From NCBI GenBank assembly GCA_043228905.1, contig JBHGNT010000016.1, positions 17,360,001 through 17,424,000 of the forward strand: a stretch of DNA of 64,000 nucleotides, written 5' to 3'. The notes under the pieces were generated by a model that had not been told where the DNA came from, made no database searches, and saw nothing but the letters and a program-made list of their open reading frames with translations. Below, piece after piece: positions 1-11,171 of this stretch. Numbering within the stretch: position 1 is the first letter of the stretch; each line of letters begins with the position of its first letter. Made by a program: the position numbers and the translations under genes. This DNA is from Azolla caroliniana. Its lineage: Eukaryota > Polypodiophyta.

Positions 1-17
1 CTTTGTAAAATAAATGG

Positions 18-1424
18 GTGTTTAAGTTAAAAAGGGGTGATGATAACTTTATAAAATATAAAGCTCATTTGGTAGTAAAAGGATATGATCAAAAGAAAGG
101 AATTGATTTTGACGAAATTTTCTCACCAATTGTGAAATTCAGCTCAATACGAGTTGTGTTAGGTTTGGTAGCTAGTTTAAACCTTGAACTTGAACAACTT
201 GATGTGAAAACTGCTTTTTTACATGGTGACCTAGACGAGGAAATATACATGGAACAACTGGAGGGTTTTAAAGAGAAAGGGAAAGAATATTTGGTATGTA
301 GGTTGGAAAAGAGTCTCTATGGCCTAAAACAAGCACCGCGCCAATGGTATAAAAAGTTTGATTCTTTTATGGTGAATCAAGGTTATAAAAGAAAAAATGC
401 GGACCATTGTGTGTACATTAAACAATTTGAGGATGGTAATTTTATTATACTTCTTTTGTATGTTGATGATATGCTAATTGTTGGGCAAGACCTAAATATG
501 ATTAATTGGTTAAAAGTGGAGTTATCTAAGACTTTTGACATGAAAGATTTAGGGCCTTCTAAGCACATTTTAGGTATGCAAATAACTCGTGATAGAGAAT
601 CAAAGAAATTGTGGCTTTCACAAGAAACCTACATAGAAAGAATCCTCGAAAGGTTCAACATGCAACATTCGAAACCAGTAAGTACTCCTGTTGCCACTCA
701 CTTTAAATTGAGTAGGAAATGTTGTCCAATTACCGAGGAGGAAAGAGATGAGATGTCATCGATTCCCTATGCCTCAGCGGTTGGATCTTAAATGTATGCT
801 ATGGTTAGCACACGACCAGATATTGCACACATAGTTGGTACAGTGAGTAGGTATCTCTCTAACCCTGGTAAATCTCATTGGAATGCTGTAAAATGGATTC
901 TACGGTATTTGAGAGGTACATCTAAGTTGTGCATTTGTTTTGGAGGTTCTAAACCAATTCTTGAAGGCTTTACAGATGCAGACATGGCTGGAGATCTTGA
1001 TGGTAGGAAATCTACATCCAGTTTCTTATTTACTTTTGCAGGGGGAGCTATATCATGGCAATCCAAATTGCAAAAGTGTGTTGCCTTGTCCACTACGGAA
1101 GCTGAATACATTGCGGCAACTGAGGCTGGCAAAGAAATGCTTTGGATGAAAAGGTTTCTTTTAGAATTGGGTATGAGCCAATTAACTTATGTGGTTTTTT
1201 GTGACAGTCAAAGTGCAATGGACCTAAGCAAGAACTCAATGTATCACTCACGGACAAAACACATCGAAGTAAGGTATCATTGGTTACAATTGGTGATTGA
1301 GGAGCAAATGTTGCAACTAGATAAAGTTCATATTGATAACAATGTTGCTGACATGCTAACAAAGGTGGTTCCAAGGGAGAAGCTTGAGTTATGTGCCAAG
1401 CTTGCCGGAATGGAGATAAATTGA
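18..1424 (+). pseudogene. Ty1/copia pol remnant: reverse transcriptase and RNase H
   Basis: This is the 3' end of a copia polyprotein; its gag, protease and integrase lie outside the window. The first 257 codons are the reverse transcriptase, with the copia Y-V-D-D catalytic motif near 457-471 and the S-L-Y-G-L-K-Q-A-P-R block near 315-345. Codons from 792 on are the connection and RNase H domain, with the usual S-T-T-E-A-E-Y and K-H-I-E-V-R-Y-H blocks. A single in-frame TAA at 789-791 separates the two parts, where copia proteins normally have a leucine, so the polyprotein is interrupted by one substitution. A purine tract and an LTR follow at once. Family is certain; activity is not expected. 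Confidence 0.93.
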
Positions 1425-1465
1425 GACACAAGCAATTCTCTCCTTGTGTGACCAGAGGGGGAGGT

Positions 1466-2279
1466 TGTTAATGTATCCGGTCACTATTTTGTCTTTTCTT
1501 TTTTAATAATATTTATTATTATTATTAGATAGTAATATAAAACAAAAGGAAAGTTTTGTTTCTTTAGTAATTATTACCCTTACTTTATTTCTTTAAAAGG
1601 GTAAATGTAAGTTACGTGTTTTAGTGAGTAAAGAAAGAAAAGAAAATAATAATAATAATAATAATAAAGAGGAAAACAAAACAAAACGACCGTTCTTGTT
1701 TTGAGAGAGACAAAGAGAAGAGAGGGTGGAAAGGAGATATATATATATATGGGAAGAGGTGAGAACAAAGGATGAGTGTGAAGCATTGTGAAGCATAGAG
1801 AAGCATAGTCAAGCTTGGTGAAGCTTGGAGAAGCTTTGTGAAGCTTGGTGCTCAACTCATCTACTTCCAATATCTTTTCCATCTCCGCTACTCAACGTGA
1901 GATCTACATGGCTACTACTTCAACTTGTGGACGTTCTTATCCGGGTTTTCTTCTATCTCCTTTTCTCTTATATGCTTGAGAGATAATCTTATCCCTTTGG
2001 ATTATTGTACCATCTTTGTCGGTAGTACTATGCTACATATCTCTACTTATTTCTAGTATATCTAGAAGTAGAATTTGTACTTGTGTTGTATCTCTTTAGT
2101 GATAGTGGATTGGTTTTGGACTTTTGTCCTGTGGTTGTTCCCCTCATTGAGGGTTTTTCCAAGTTAAATCTTATTTAAGCTTTGTTGGGTCATAGTGTGT
2201 GTTTCTTGTGTTCCTTTTTCATTATAATCGAGCATAAAACGTGACGCGTGTTACACTCTTACGTGTCTATACCTCATCA
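1466..2279 (+). repeat. Copia 3' LTR (right end approximate)
   Basis: The LTR starts with TGTTAATG directly after a polypurine tract at 1454-1464 that follows the RNase H stop. It holds a TATA-like run at about 1738-1750, a block of 10-bp repeats just downstream, and a T-rich end. The right edge is a guess between 2255 (gtgttaca) and 2279 (catca), because no partner LTR is in the window. Gypsy integrase sequence follows at about 2290. Confidence 0.75.
1781..1850 (+). repeat. Seven 10-bp tandem repeats in the copia LTR
   Basis: Seven units of exactly 10 bp run without a gap, consensus AAGCWTDGWG. They lie about 30-100 bp after the LTR TATA-like run, so they would be in the transcribed leader (R/U5) or at the start site. 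Short direct repeats of this kind act as enhancer boxes in some copia LTRs; that role is inference here. Confidence 0.85.
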
Positions 2280-2286
2280 CAGACAA

Positions 2287-3190
2287 AACTAGTAAATCAA
2301 ATTATTGAGGAAATGCTTTGACCATACATTGGTGCAAAACCAACAAAATGGGAAACTTATCTCCCAATTTTGGAGTTTGCTTATAACAGCTCCAAGCATC
2401 GACGGGATATAGTCCTTTTATGTTGATGTATGGTTTTCAGCCACGAGCTCGATTGATGTTAATATATATCATGATGAATTGCGAAGTACGCAAACCTTTC
2501 TTCGGGATATGCAAGATATGTTGCATATTGCACAAGACAATATAAAAACAGCTCAAGATAGAGTGTGCTTTTATGCCAATCATAATAGGCAACCTCGTGT
2601 ATTCAACCCTAGACAAAAGGTATTTTTACGTGTACCTCACAATTCTAAGACATTGTCTATGGGAAAGTGCGCTAAGTTAGCCCCATAGTTTTCTGGACCT
2701 TTTCAAGTCCTCAAACACATTGGTTAATCGGCCTATCGTCTCACTCTTCCTGAAGGCGTTGAATGTCATCCAGTTTTTCAGGTAAGTCGTCTAAAAGAAC
2801 TTCTAGGTTTTGGCGACAATATAGTTACAACTGAAACTCTGGTTACTTCTGAAGAATTATCTTCTAAACCACATGTACCAAAAAGAATTCTCGATATTAA
2901 AACAAAAAATCTGCGTACTAAAACTATCCGAGAATCTTAGAATGCATTATTTGTGGTTTTCATAGTTCATCATGGCTAAAGCCATTGTAATGTTTTAGCT
3001 TAATAATTTCCTAATGTATCCAAAATTCTACTAATGAAGAATATTGGTTTTTGGAAAAATAAAAAATTAACCGAGAATTTAAAATTAAATGGATGGATAA
3101 ATCTATCAGAGGTGCCACATGGGAACGCGAAAATACTCTTTGAACTAACTTCCCTAACTTTCCATTGCAAGAGTGCAATGTTTTAAAGAG
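2287..3190 (+). pseudogene. Ty3/gypsy integrase C-terminus remnant, chromodomain-like tail
   Basis: Frames broken by shifts and stops read as the end of a gypsy integrase. A stretch near 2310-2410 matches the conserved W-E-x-x-L-P-x-x-E-F-A-Y-N block. At 2479-2688 comes the helical region with the R-x-F-x-x-G/R-x-x-V-x-L/F-R-V block, followed after a TAG by the G-P-F-x-V-L and A-Y-R-L-x-L-P blocks. Near 3106-3150 an A-T-W-E-R-E motif is the typical end of a chromovirus chromodomain. A G-rich purine tract at 3187-3196 and an LTR follow. The 5' part of the element is not in the window, consistent with the copia element having inserted into it. Confidence 0.8.
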
Positions 3191-3198
3191 GGGGAGTA

Positions 3199-3659
3199 TG
3201 TTACGGGCATGCCGCATGACCATATAATATCCCGTGGTGAGAATTTACCATAGTATTCTATACACGTGGATAGGTGTGAAGGTTAAATGAGAGTGTAAAG
3301 AAGGGGAGGATTACTTTTAATCCTCAGGGTTGAGACAACCCATTAGGCCAAGTGTGAACTTGCTTGGGGGGCTTGGGTCTCACTATATATATGAGGCCTA
3401 ACTATCCTCATTTCATAATCTCTTGAATACGTTGAGACTCTGCTCTTGTGGTGGGTGAACTCTTATAGCGAGTGTGCCAACACTAGGTACGACTCGACGC
3501 GATGACGGTGGTATGGGACGCTGATCGAGGCTCGAGTCCGTCTCGATCCCTTCACTCGGGGGTGGTCGGGTGGATTGGCACCCTTCTTTCTCTCTCTCCT
3601 TTCTTATTTATCTATCCTTTATCCTTATCATATGCTTACATTAGATCATCACTCTAACA
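3199..3659 (+). repeat. Gypsy 3' LTR
   Basis: 461 bp from TGTTACGG to CTCTAACA, with matching TGTTA/TAACA ends, directly after the purine tract of the gypsy integrase remnant. A TATA box (ctatatatatga) lies near 3382-3393. No second copy of this LTR is seen in the window. Confidence 0.8.
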
Positions 3660-4524
3660 AGAAATATAAAGATGGTTATTGAATAATCCATCAGAATCAC
3701 ATGTTATTCTTCTTGTTCTTTTTATATAAATGATCAGTAACATCGGGACATTTGAAACAGGTAAACTGTCGCATTTATTTTTTTATATTTACATGAGATG
3801 TCAAGAAATCCCTTTTTTCGTGAACTTTCAAGAACATATCACGTATGTGCACATGATTTTTTTAAATACCACTGAAATCTGCAATTAATAAGTTTAGGAT
3901 TGCAATATCAACATTCATGTATTCAATCTATGATAAATTTATCCAATCCTTAGATAAGATAACATGAATCCATGCAAGTATAAGGCTTATGTGTGTATAT
4001 TTGTGTCCAAGAATTATGAAGAGGGATATGTCGAGTTTGAAGTTAGGGTTTTAAGCTTATAACTAGAGAAATATTCGTAAAAGCAAATCTCACGAGATAC
4101 CTTGATTACAAAAAACCACTGCGCAAGTTATATGTTAATCATATAAACAAACGTCAATGCATAATCATATGAACAACCGTCTTGGCTTAATATCATTGTG
4201 ATTACCCAAAACTATTTTACTAAGAATTATGACAACATAAATCATATTATCACGATACCAAATATACTTAAACAATAAGTTCAATGACTCATACATAATG
4301 CCTAATTAACAAGAGTTCACCCATTCTAGTTGAAAATGACCAAGATATAATAATATCCCATCATTGTCCAAAACATAATAGAGTAAAAAAAAAATGTTAC
4401 TAGGAGATTGTACTCAAACCAAAAGTTGTCACCACCTTTCAAAATAAATTTCAAATCATACACGAAGCACTATACATACATACATGCATATGTACATACA
4501 TACATACATACATACATATATGTT
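3660..4524. other. AT-rich spacer with an ACAT microsatellite
   Basis: No coding pattern is seen. A (TACA)n/(CATA)n microsatellite occupies 4474-4521, just beyond the stop codon of the minus-strand methyltransferase pseudogene. The spacer may include its 3' untranslated region. Confidence 0.6.
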
Positions 4525-5990
4525 TCATTCCATTAGTAAATTTGGAATTGACTGCTCTTGAAGATCAATTGATTGTTGTGTCATATCAGCATTTGCCTCT
4601 TCTGTTTGCTCAACTGAATCAAGGATATGTTCGGGCCGCAGTACATCCTCAAGATCAACAAGGTCCCCTGCTTTGTCTATAGGTTCCATCAGTTCTTTGG
4701 TGGTCAACTAGAACATCTTAGTTTCATTAATATGCTTTGCCCCAACCTCTTGATCTTGATCGGGATAATCTCAAATACCTTGGACCCTCATTTTAATGAA
4801 GTTGATTTGTGAAGGGTCCTTCTCCAAGGGGTCACGGTTCCTAAACATCTTTAAAGCACATGTAGTCGTAGTTCCTCAAAAAACAATCGTAATTGCGTAA
4901 GTAAGAAACCTATTATAGAAAAGCAATTTTATTTTAAGATAAATGGATTATGCTTGTAAGAATACATGTTCCAGAAAATAATTCCAGAACCCAATCATCG
5001 GGGTTAGAAAATGGATCAATCAATCAATGGGTTAATCACTATGGTTTCTGGTCGGGGTTCACTAGACTTTTCTCGCCAGAAACATGGCGAACCTTCTTCA
5101 TCATAATTGGGCACATGATATAATTTACGGCATTTTGCTCATTCACATGTGCTTGAGCCTTCTTCTTAGAAATTGGATCATAGTACCCCATGCACAAATG
5201 TTCCACAACGTTCACCATTCGATTACCCATGCTATGAGCTATATTCGTTTTAATCCGATTTCTATAATGGAATGGAAATAAGTAAATATCCTCATAGTTT
5301 CTATATAGTAAGTGCATTTGAAATCATATATTAATATAGAACAACTTGAAGTTTATCAATGCATGTGTTCAGTTGCATGGTATCTCGACTTTAACATAGT
5401 AGTGACCAATAAAGACTAACCCATACTATGGAATATTACGATTCGCCACAAAGGAGTGAAGGTCAGCTTTGCAATGATCGTCACTATCTTTTCTATTTGA
5501 GGATACTTATATGGCACATCATCATATGTGGATCCAGTTATTCGAAATCCATATGGTATATCCCTGAGGAGCAACGAATAATGCCTCTTGGGTAATATGT
5601 CAAGCATATTACCCACAAATTATTATATACAATGTAGTACAGATGGCGGAAAGGATCACCCTTGTGTAGAAAACGCTTCACTCTATCTGAGTCTTCAGGC
5701 ACCTCCAACTCCTTTCCTTTTATCATCCGTTTCATATTTTGTTCGTTTGAAATGGGTGATGAATGCGCTTGGTATGCCTTCATTACTATCACCCAATTTC
5801 TTCGAGCGAGGTGGTCTCTACAATTATCAGTTTGTACGAAAATACCCACTATCCTATAATCAATTAATATTATAGAAACACATACCCATTCTCTAAATAC
5901 AATAAAGAATTCTTCAAAAGCCTTGTATGATGATGTTTTTGGGCACAATTGCTCCACTTCTTCCCACATTGGCAATGACAATTTTTTCAT
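4525..5990 (-). pseudogene. Beta-class DNA amino-methyltransferase domain (C-terminal part of a broken ParB-methyltransferase gene)
   Basis: Read right to left, several exon-like blocks line up. 5990-5893 is helical. About 5825-5421 ends in a methyltransferase core, with motif IV as D-I-P-Y-G at 5562-5548 (a variant of D-P-P-Y) followed by a strand ending W-R-I-V-I-F-H-S. 5261-4966 carries G-N-R-M-V-N-V-V-E-H and N-P-D-Q-K-P, then motif I as L-F-S-G-T at 4981-4967. 4874-4525 continues in phase from motif I and contains L-E-K-D-P-S-Q-I-N-F. GT/AG signals fit introns at about 5420-5262 and 4965-4875; the second is phase 1 and splits the motif I glycine codon. Motif IV before motif I is the beta order of N6-adenine or N4-cytosine DNA methylases. 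In-frame stops (two after Q-K-P, another 12 bases on, two in the last exon) and a frame change near 5614 make it a pseudogene. Its substrate is unknown. Confidence 0.7.
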
Positions 5991-6018
5991 CGTCAGCTCC
6001 TATATCTTCATGTACACC

Positions 6019-6774
6019 TTATGGTGAAAAACAATAATACAAAAAGTCAACTAACTTTTGGAATTCAGTAATCATTTTGTTTAAGCTGCATTCCTTGGCG
6101 GCCACTCGTGAAAGTATAGTATTTATTAATAATCTATCATCCTTTATGCCTTGCAATGCCCACTTCCTATCCTTAGCTAATTCTTCTACCACTAAGTCAC
6201 TTTTACGTGACTTAAACTTCATATCCACCTGAGGGTCCAACTTAGCCATCTTTAAATGTTGACCCTTGACCTCTTTCCGCTCCCACATACTAAAAATCTG
6301 ATCTTTAAGGTGCCAAACCTCCCTAGTTCTAAAAGTGAGCTGAAAACATAAGTCATACTTTCTTAGGCCTTCAGATCTCGTGCTTTCATCAACTGCTATC
6401 CCCACTTCTAGCAAACATTGTCGTCGCAATCTAGGATGTAGCCTAGGATCATATCTCTACAAAGCATCAAGTTACTTGTGATGAAAAAGCCTGATGCACT
6501 CTATACAAGACATCTTCTCTCTATAATCATTGTCATTATTGTGGTGCAACTTGGCTTCTTTATGTGTAAGACCGGCGTACACTTTACATTCTGCATATTT
6601 GAAGAAGGGGCTAAAGATATATTCCTTGACAAGTTGACGACAAGGTTCAATGGAGCGGGATCCTCCAATGACATAGTATGTATAATCATCTGCCGAACTA
6701 TAACCAAAGGCTGCTATAGTTGGGCCGGATAGTGGGATTCGACGTACAAGGTACTGTCCCACGGGCATGCCATG
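6019..6774 (-). pseudogene. ParB-like domain and helical linker (N-terminal part of the same broken gene)
   Basis: One minus-strand frame runs from the LTR edge at 6774 to 6019, with two in-frame stops 15 bases apart near 6472 and 6457. The first 99 codons carry Y-V-I-G-G-S-R-S (near 6673-6650), then C-K-V-Y-A-G-L-T-x-x-E-A-K and H-N-N-D-N-D-Y-R-x-K-M-S. This matches the ParB/sulfiredoxin-like pattern of a G-x-R box, a V-x-x-x-L-T-x-x-E-A strand-helix and an E-N-x-Q-R-E-D-x-S-like segment. The next 137 codons are charged and helical with no family I can name. The 5' end is lost at the LTR inserted at 6775. ParB-like domains joined to DNA methylases are known in phages and bacteria; reading this as one plant gene with the block at 4525-5990 is inference from order, strand and spacing. 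Confidence 0.6.
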
Positions 6775-7216
6775 TGTTACCCAGCCGACAAAGGAGTTAA
6801 AGACCAGAATGTGAAAGGGATTGTTATTCAGAATCTATTTTTATTAAGTAGAATAGTGGGACGTGAACGGATGGACCGGAATCGGTATGCCGATCCGAAT
6901 CCGGACCGGTTCCGAACAGGTGCTAGTTGGCACCGTTTTGTACTCAGCACCGGTGACCTATATAAAGGCCCGGTTACAATGTAAAACTTTGACGGATAAT
7001 TAATAGAGCTTCTTGTTTTATCTTTAAGTGTTGATTACCGTTCTGTACTAATTGTTCTATCATACGCGTGTATCGAATTTAATGCCATATTGCTAAGTAG
7101 CCAATTAAGTCTGATTAATCGTTGTGTCTTAAGTTATCTCGCCGTAACACCCCTTTGGTGAAGTGCCTTCCGTAGACACCCTGTGTTAGGACATTGTCCG
7201 GCCATTAGGATTAACA
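6775..7216 (+). repeat. Solo or truncated gypsy LTR related to gypsy D/A
   Basis: 442 bp from TGTTACCC to ATTAACA. It resembles the LTR of gypsy D (40,190-40,661, minus strand) over its length: shared blocks surround the G-G-T-G-A-C-C-T-A-T-A TATA region at 6952-6966 and the CCTTTGGTGAAGTG block near 7150. It is in plus orientation with no purine tract before it and no primer site after it, so it is a solo LTR or fragment. No matching target duplication is visible (ccatg left, gggat right). It cuts off the 5' end of the ParB-methyltransferase pseudogene. Confidence 0.75.
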
Positions 7217-7500
7217 GGGATCCGATTATGAATGAAGAGGACCCGGTGAGAACCGGAAGAGATCCGGAAACCGGATCTGATGGACCCAGTGAGAACCGGA
7301 AGAGATCCGGAAACTGGATCGGATAAACCCAGTGAGAACCAGAAGAGGTGACATATTTGTAAATATTTCCACGTAAACATCCTATGTATCCTCTATCGTT
7401 GGTTTGTGTGTGTAAGTGCGCTCCCTCCCTACTTCCCATTTCTGTGTTTGATTTCCATCCAAGTGATTCAAGACTCTGTTGTAGCCGAGAAATATTCCGT
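7217..7500 (+). repeat. Copia LTR fragment with 43-bp tandem repeats
   Basis: A partial LTR of the C1 copia family. The TCCACGTAAACAT to TTCTGTGTTTGAT part matches the C1 LTRs near 14,128-14,202 and 16,906-16,985, but the middle of the LTR is missing. Its left part is a tandem repeat with a 43-bp unit rich in CCGGA: 7239-7281, 7282-7324 and a partial copy 7325-7349. Confidence 0.7.
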
Positions 7501-8376
7501 GCTATTCTCTTGAGGATGCACCAGAGTCGATCACGCAAATGCATTCTTCACTTGCAAGATTTGCACTTGTCTGTTCACAAATGAACAAATGTTCTTCATC
7601 ACTCGTAGCAATGGCTAAAGTATACTTTTCTTCAGGAATCTTCCTAGGTTCGACATTATTACCGACACTCTTTTCCTTTTTAAAGTGTCAGTAGTCCTTC
7701 TTGAAATGTCCAGGCTTTCCACAGTAAACGCACACGAGCTTTCCTCGGGACTTCGACCTGGCCTGAGACTATTCTCTCCTTGGAGGAATCCTTTGCCGGT
7801 TCCTTCCTCTGCCGATGTGTTGAGTCAAATTTCTCCAACTGGACTAGCCTGACACCCTTTTCTTTCCTTCTCGCTTCCTCATTCAGGATGCTTGTCTTCA
7901 CCACTTGTAAAGACAAGTTCTCTTCTTCACAGGAGGTGTTGAGAGTAACCACCAGGTTCTCCTAGCTATCCGGCAGTGTGCACATTAGCAGGATGGCCTA
8001 CATAGCATCATCAAGGGGAAACTTGGTTGCAACAAGTTGATTTACATACCCCATGAATGCGTTGATTTGTTCGATGATGCTCTCATTGTCTCTGTATTTT
8101 AGCCATACGATCTTTCTCATCAATGAGGTTTTATTGAGGGCATTCTTCCTCTCATATAGACCTGACAGCTCTTGCCACATGCTGAAGAACACTTACATCG
8201 ATGCACTGTCGGATGGTGGCCACCGCCTTTCTGTTTAGAAGTTTCCATTACGAATCTAATACTGGTCCTCCATCTTTATCTTCCAGTCTGCATAATTCTA
8301 AGAGTTTAGAACTATCATTCTTGGGAAGCCACTCACACCTCCTTCCATGCTTGCACCTCATGCTTCGATACCAGTT
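7501..8376 (-). pseudogene. Copia C4 gag and protease start
   Basis: Just inside the C4 LTR is a tRNA-Met type primer site (TGGTATCGAAGC, 8360-8371), then gag. The 8192-7998 block is a UBN2-type copia gag (W-x-x-L-x-x-L-Y-E-R, then I-x-x-x-I-N-A-F). Its zinc knuckle at about 7755-7714 reads C-x2-C-G-K-P-G-H-x4-Y, so the last cysteine is a tyrosine and a TGA follows where tryptophan is usual. The protease start V-I-D-S-G-A-S-S is at about 7535-7510. The element ends abruptly against the LTR fragment at about 7500. Several stops and frame changes make it non-functional. Confidence 0.8.
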
Positions 8377-9053
8377 TGTTAAGAAACGAATCGTCAATCC
8401 ACAAGAAAAGGATTATGCTAAAATACACAACTCTAATGCACAGAAAAACAATGTACAAAGATTTAACGTGGAAACCCTAAAGCAGGAGAACACCACGGAG
8501 AATGGAGCTTCGCTATACAATGGATATACAACAACGAGATCACACTACAACACTCTCCCTACATAGAGTTTACACAACCTGTTACTAAGCATAGCTATGG
8601 CGCCGCTCACTCTCTCACGTTGTCACACCCACACTCTTCTCTAATGCACTACACTACAAAGGCTCACCCATCTATCTCTATCAACTACTACAACATTTTC
8701 CCTAGGTGTATTTATACTAATACATAGTATTTGCTATTTACAAATGTAGCCCCTACTATACATCACTACTACTATTATCTATAATAATAAGTAGCTATCA
8801 ACTAACTCTAGTGTCGACTGTCCAGTCGGCCTGGTCATCGACCATCTAGTCGGCCCGACTAGTCGGTTGCGTCTTCGACCTAGATCTCGTTTCTATCAAC
8901 TCATCCAGTCGACTCTCATAGTCGATTTCCTTGCAGTCCACTCTTCAACCATCATTGCTCGGCCCGAACAGTTAGCTCCTCCTAATCTTTGACTATTGGC
9001 ATTTCTCGACTCGAACAGTCGGCTCCTCCCATTGGAGGGACATATTCCTAACA
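8377..9053 (-). repeat. Copia C4 5' LTR
   Basis: 677 bp with ends TGTTAGG...TTAACA in minus orientation, with the primer site next to it at lower coordinates. It sits inside copia C3, whose protease/GAG-pre-integrase region stops at 9054, so C4 inserted into C3. The sequence holds many repeats of the trinucleotide-like GTCGACT/AGTCGGC words near 8810-8950. Confidence 0.88.
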
Positions 9054-10581
9054 GTTGAGCAGTCCTGAAACCACATGTTCCGATTGCATCTCTTGGAGCT
9101 TCCGGAAATTGATGTGGCCAATCCACTTGTGCCACAAGTCTATTTCCGATTCGACCTCCTGTCCTTTTGGTAACATAATGGTGCCAACATAATTTGTTTC
9201 GAGGATAAACATCTTCCCATCTTGGCACCCTTGCACGATGACTTTGCCCTCTGTTTCGATGGAGCACCCGAGGTGCGTGAACCGAACCTGCATCCCTTGA
9301 TCGACAATCTATCCAACTGACACAAGATTCTTTGTGATTGTCGAGATGTGCAGGACATTCATCAGCTTTCCCTTCTGCCCGACATGGTTGAGGGGAACCT
9401 CTCCAATGTGCTTGATGGTATGCAAGTTTTCGTCTCAGGTTTCGACCACCCTCGCTTGTTCCGGTTTTTCTAGATATGCAAACCACTCCACGTGGCTTGT
9501 CATGTGGTTTGACGCTTCAGAATCTACGTACCATAACTTGTTCGGTTTCGAGGTGTTTGTCTTCATCTAGTTAGCCTTGTGTTTCATCACAAAGGCTGGG
9601 CCTATTCCATTTCCGGAATTGGATTTTTTTGATTCCTCGGCGTAGTGCGAGCTTTTCCGGCTTCCTTGACCAGTCTTGCTGGATCTGGATTTGTCCGAAT
9701 CGGTGAGCTTCTTCCAACATTGTGGCCCTTCTTCTCTCTGTGGCCCTTCCAGCCATAGTACCAACATTCTATTACGGTCATATCTTGCCGGCTCGTGGCA
9801 CCACCTTGACTCCCCCTACTTGTGGACGGCTCGGAACTTTTGTCGGCACCATCATTGTGCCTCCGATTCTACTCTTGTCGGCCGCATCTAGGGCATGCCG
9901 ATCTACATCATCCGCCACAACCACAGGGCCGATCCGCCTCCGTGTACAACATCCTGCTGTCCGTGTGCGTACTTGTTGGCGCACCCGCGTGGTTCTCCTC
10001 TACTGGGAGCATTGACTGGTAGTCGAAAAACGAGGGCACATTCTCCCTTGTACAAACCTCCGTCTGGAATGCTCCGAACTTTGACGTTAGGTCCCCGAGA
10101 CAGACCTGCACAATCTCATCTTCCTCGATGGTCACGTTGATAGAGGCAAGTGAGTTGCAGATGTCTTTGATCCGAGTCGTATAGTTGGCCACTAACATGT
10201 CCTTCTGTCGAACATTGCTCAACTCTTGTCGGAGTTGCAGCTTCCGGGCCCATGGTACTTGCAGCAAAGACCTTCTTCATGTTTCCCCAAGCTTCCTTCG
10301 GCATCTTGGCGTCCTGGATATGGCTCAGCAACTGATCACCGACATTGGACGCGAAGTAGAACATAACTCTGCTTGTCGCTTGTTCCCAAGTTGGGAAGTC
10401 CTTGTGCCGCATCAGGTGTTGTATTGTTGGCTCCGTCGACATAATTCCAGTAGCCATGGCCCAATAGGTATTGGTGCATCTTGTACGACCAAGATGTGTA
10501 GTTGGATCTGTCGAGCTTCTCCGTCGGGAGTGAGCTAGCCATTCCTTGGTCCATATTTTTCTTTTGTTTGTTCTTTACCAA
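9054..10581 (-). pseudogene. Copia C3 gag, protease and GAG-pre-integrase remnant
   Basis: The gag starts near 10,581-10,550 with the copia pattern L-D-x-x-N-Y-x-x-W-x-x-x-M-x-x-Y-L, then shifts frame near 10,457 and again near 10,267 while keeping the order of a UBN2 gag. The protease near 9540-9510 reads W-Y-V-D-S-E-A-S-N-H-M: the catalytic D-S-G has become D-S-E. The GAG-pre-integrase region (L-W-H-K-W-I-G-H) lies near 9150-9090. One stop (in the L-V-S-V-G-x-I-V block near 9305) falls where the related copia E has glutamine. The rest of pol is missing because C4 sits at 9053. Confidence 0.82.
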
Positions 10582-10650
10582 GTGTTAGGGTTTCTCTTCA
10601 GAAATCATTCATCGGTTGTAGAGGTTCTCAACCCTCACGCTCTTATACCA

Positions 10651-11171
10651 TGTAAAAGAATATGATTACTAAAGCTAAGATAAAACTAGCTCAACCAAAT
10701 AGCAGCAGAATATAGACACAAGTTTAATGGAAACCTTACACAAGAGAGAGAAATAGAGTTAGATCAGAACACAACTCTATTCAAAATAATAATAATACAT
10801 TTTGTTGTTCTTAGTATCTATACAATGTCCTACATAACACTTTTTATACAAGTCCTTACAAGGACTGACAAAAGTACTGAGAGGTACTTCAATGCTCATA
10901 CGAGTGACTGACACTGAATCCTAAAAATATGCTTACGTACTAGGCTAGATCCTTAGGCCTCTAACGGCCTACTGGTTACAATCCAATTCGGCTTCTAGTT
11001 CCGGATACCAATCCGGACACCGATCCAGATCTTCGTTCCAGACTCTTTTCCGACTCTGGTTTATTCAGTCGAATCGGATCCGGTTGAGCTTGTTCGTTGA
11101 ACAATACTCAAGCCCTAACTAAAGGACGTATTTACATTGGGATACAAAGTGGAAGGAGTCAGTCTTTTACA
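10651..11171 (-). repeat. Copia C3 5' LTR
   Basis: 521 bp whose ends are 8-bp inverted repeats, TGTAAAAG and CTTTTACA. The primer site TGGTATAAGAGC follows on the gag side (10,639-10,650). A similar but diverged LTR belongs to copia C5 at 43,288-43,574. Confidence 0.87.

Noticed and set aside
1781-1850. Reading the 10-bp repeats as a heat-shock element
   Set aside because: GAA recurs every 10 bp without the alternating TTC at 5-bp steps that heat-shock factor needs.
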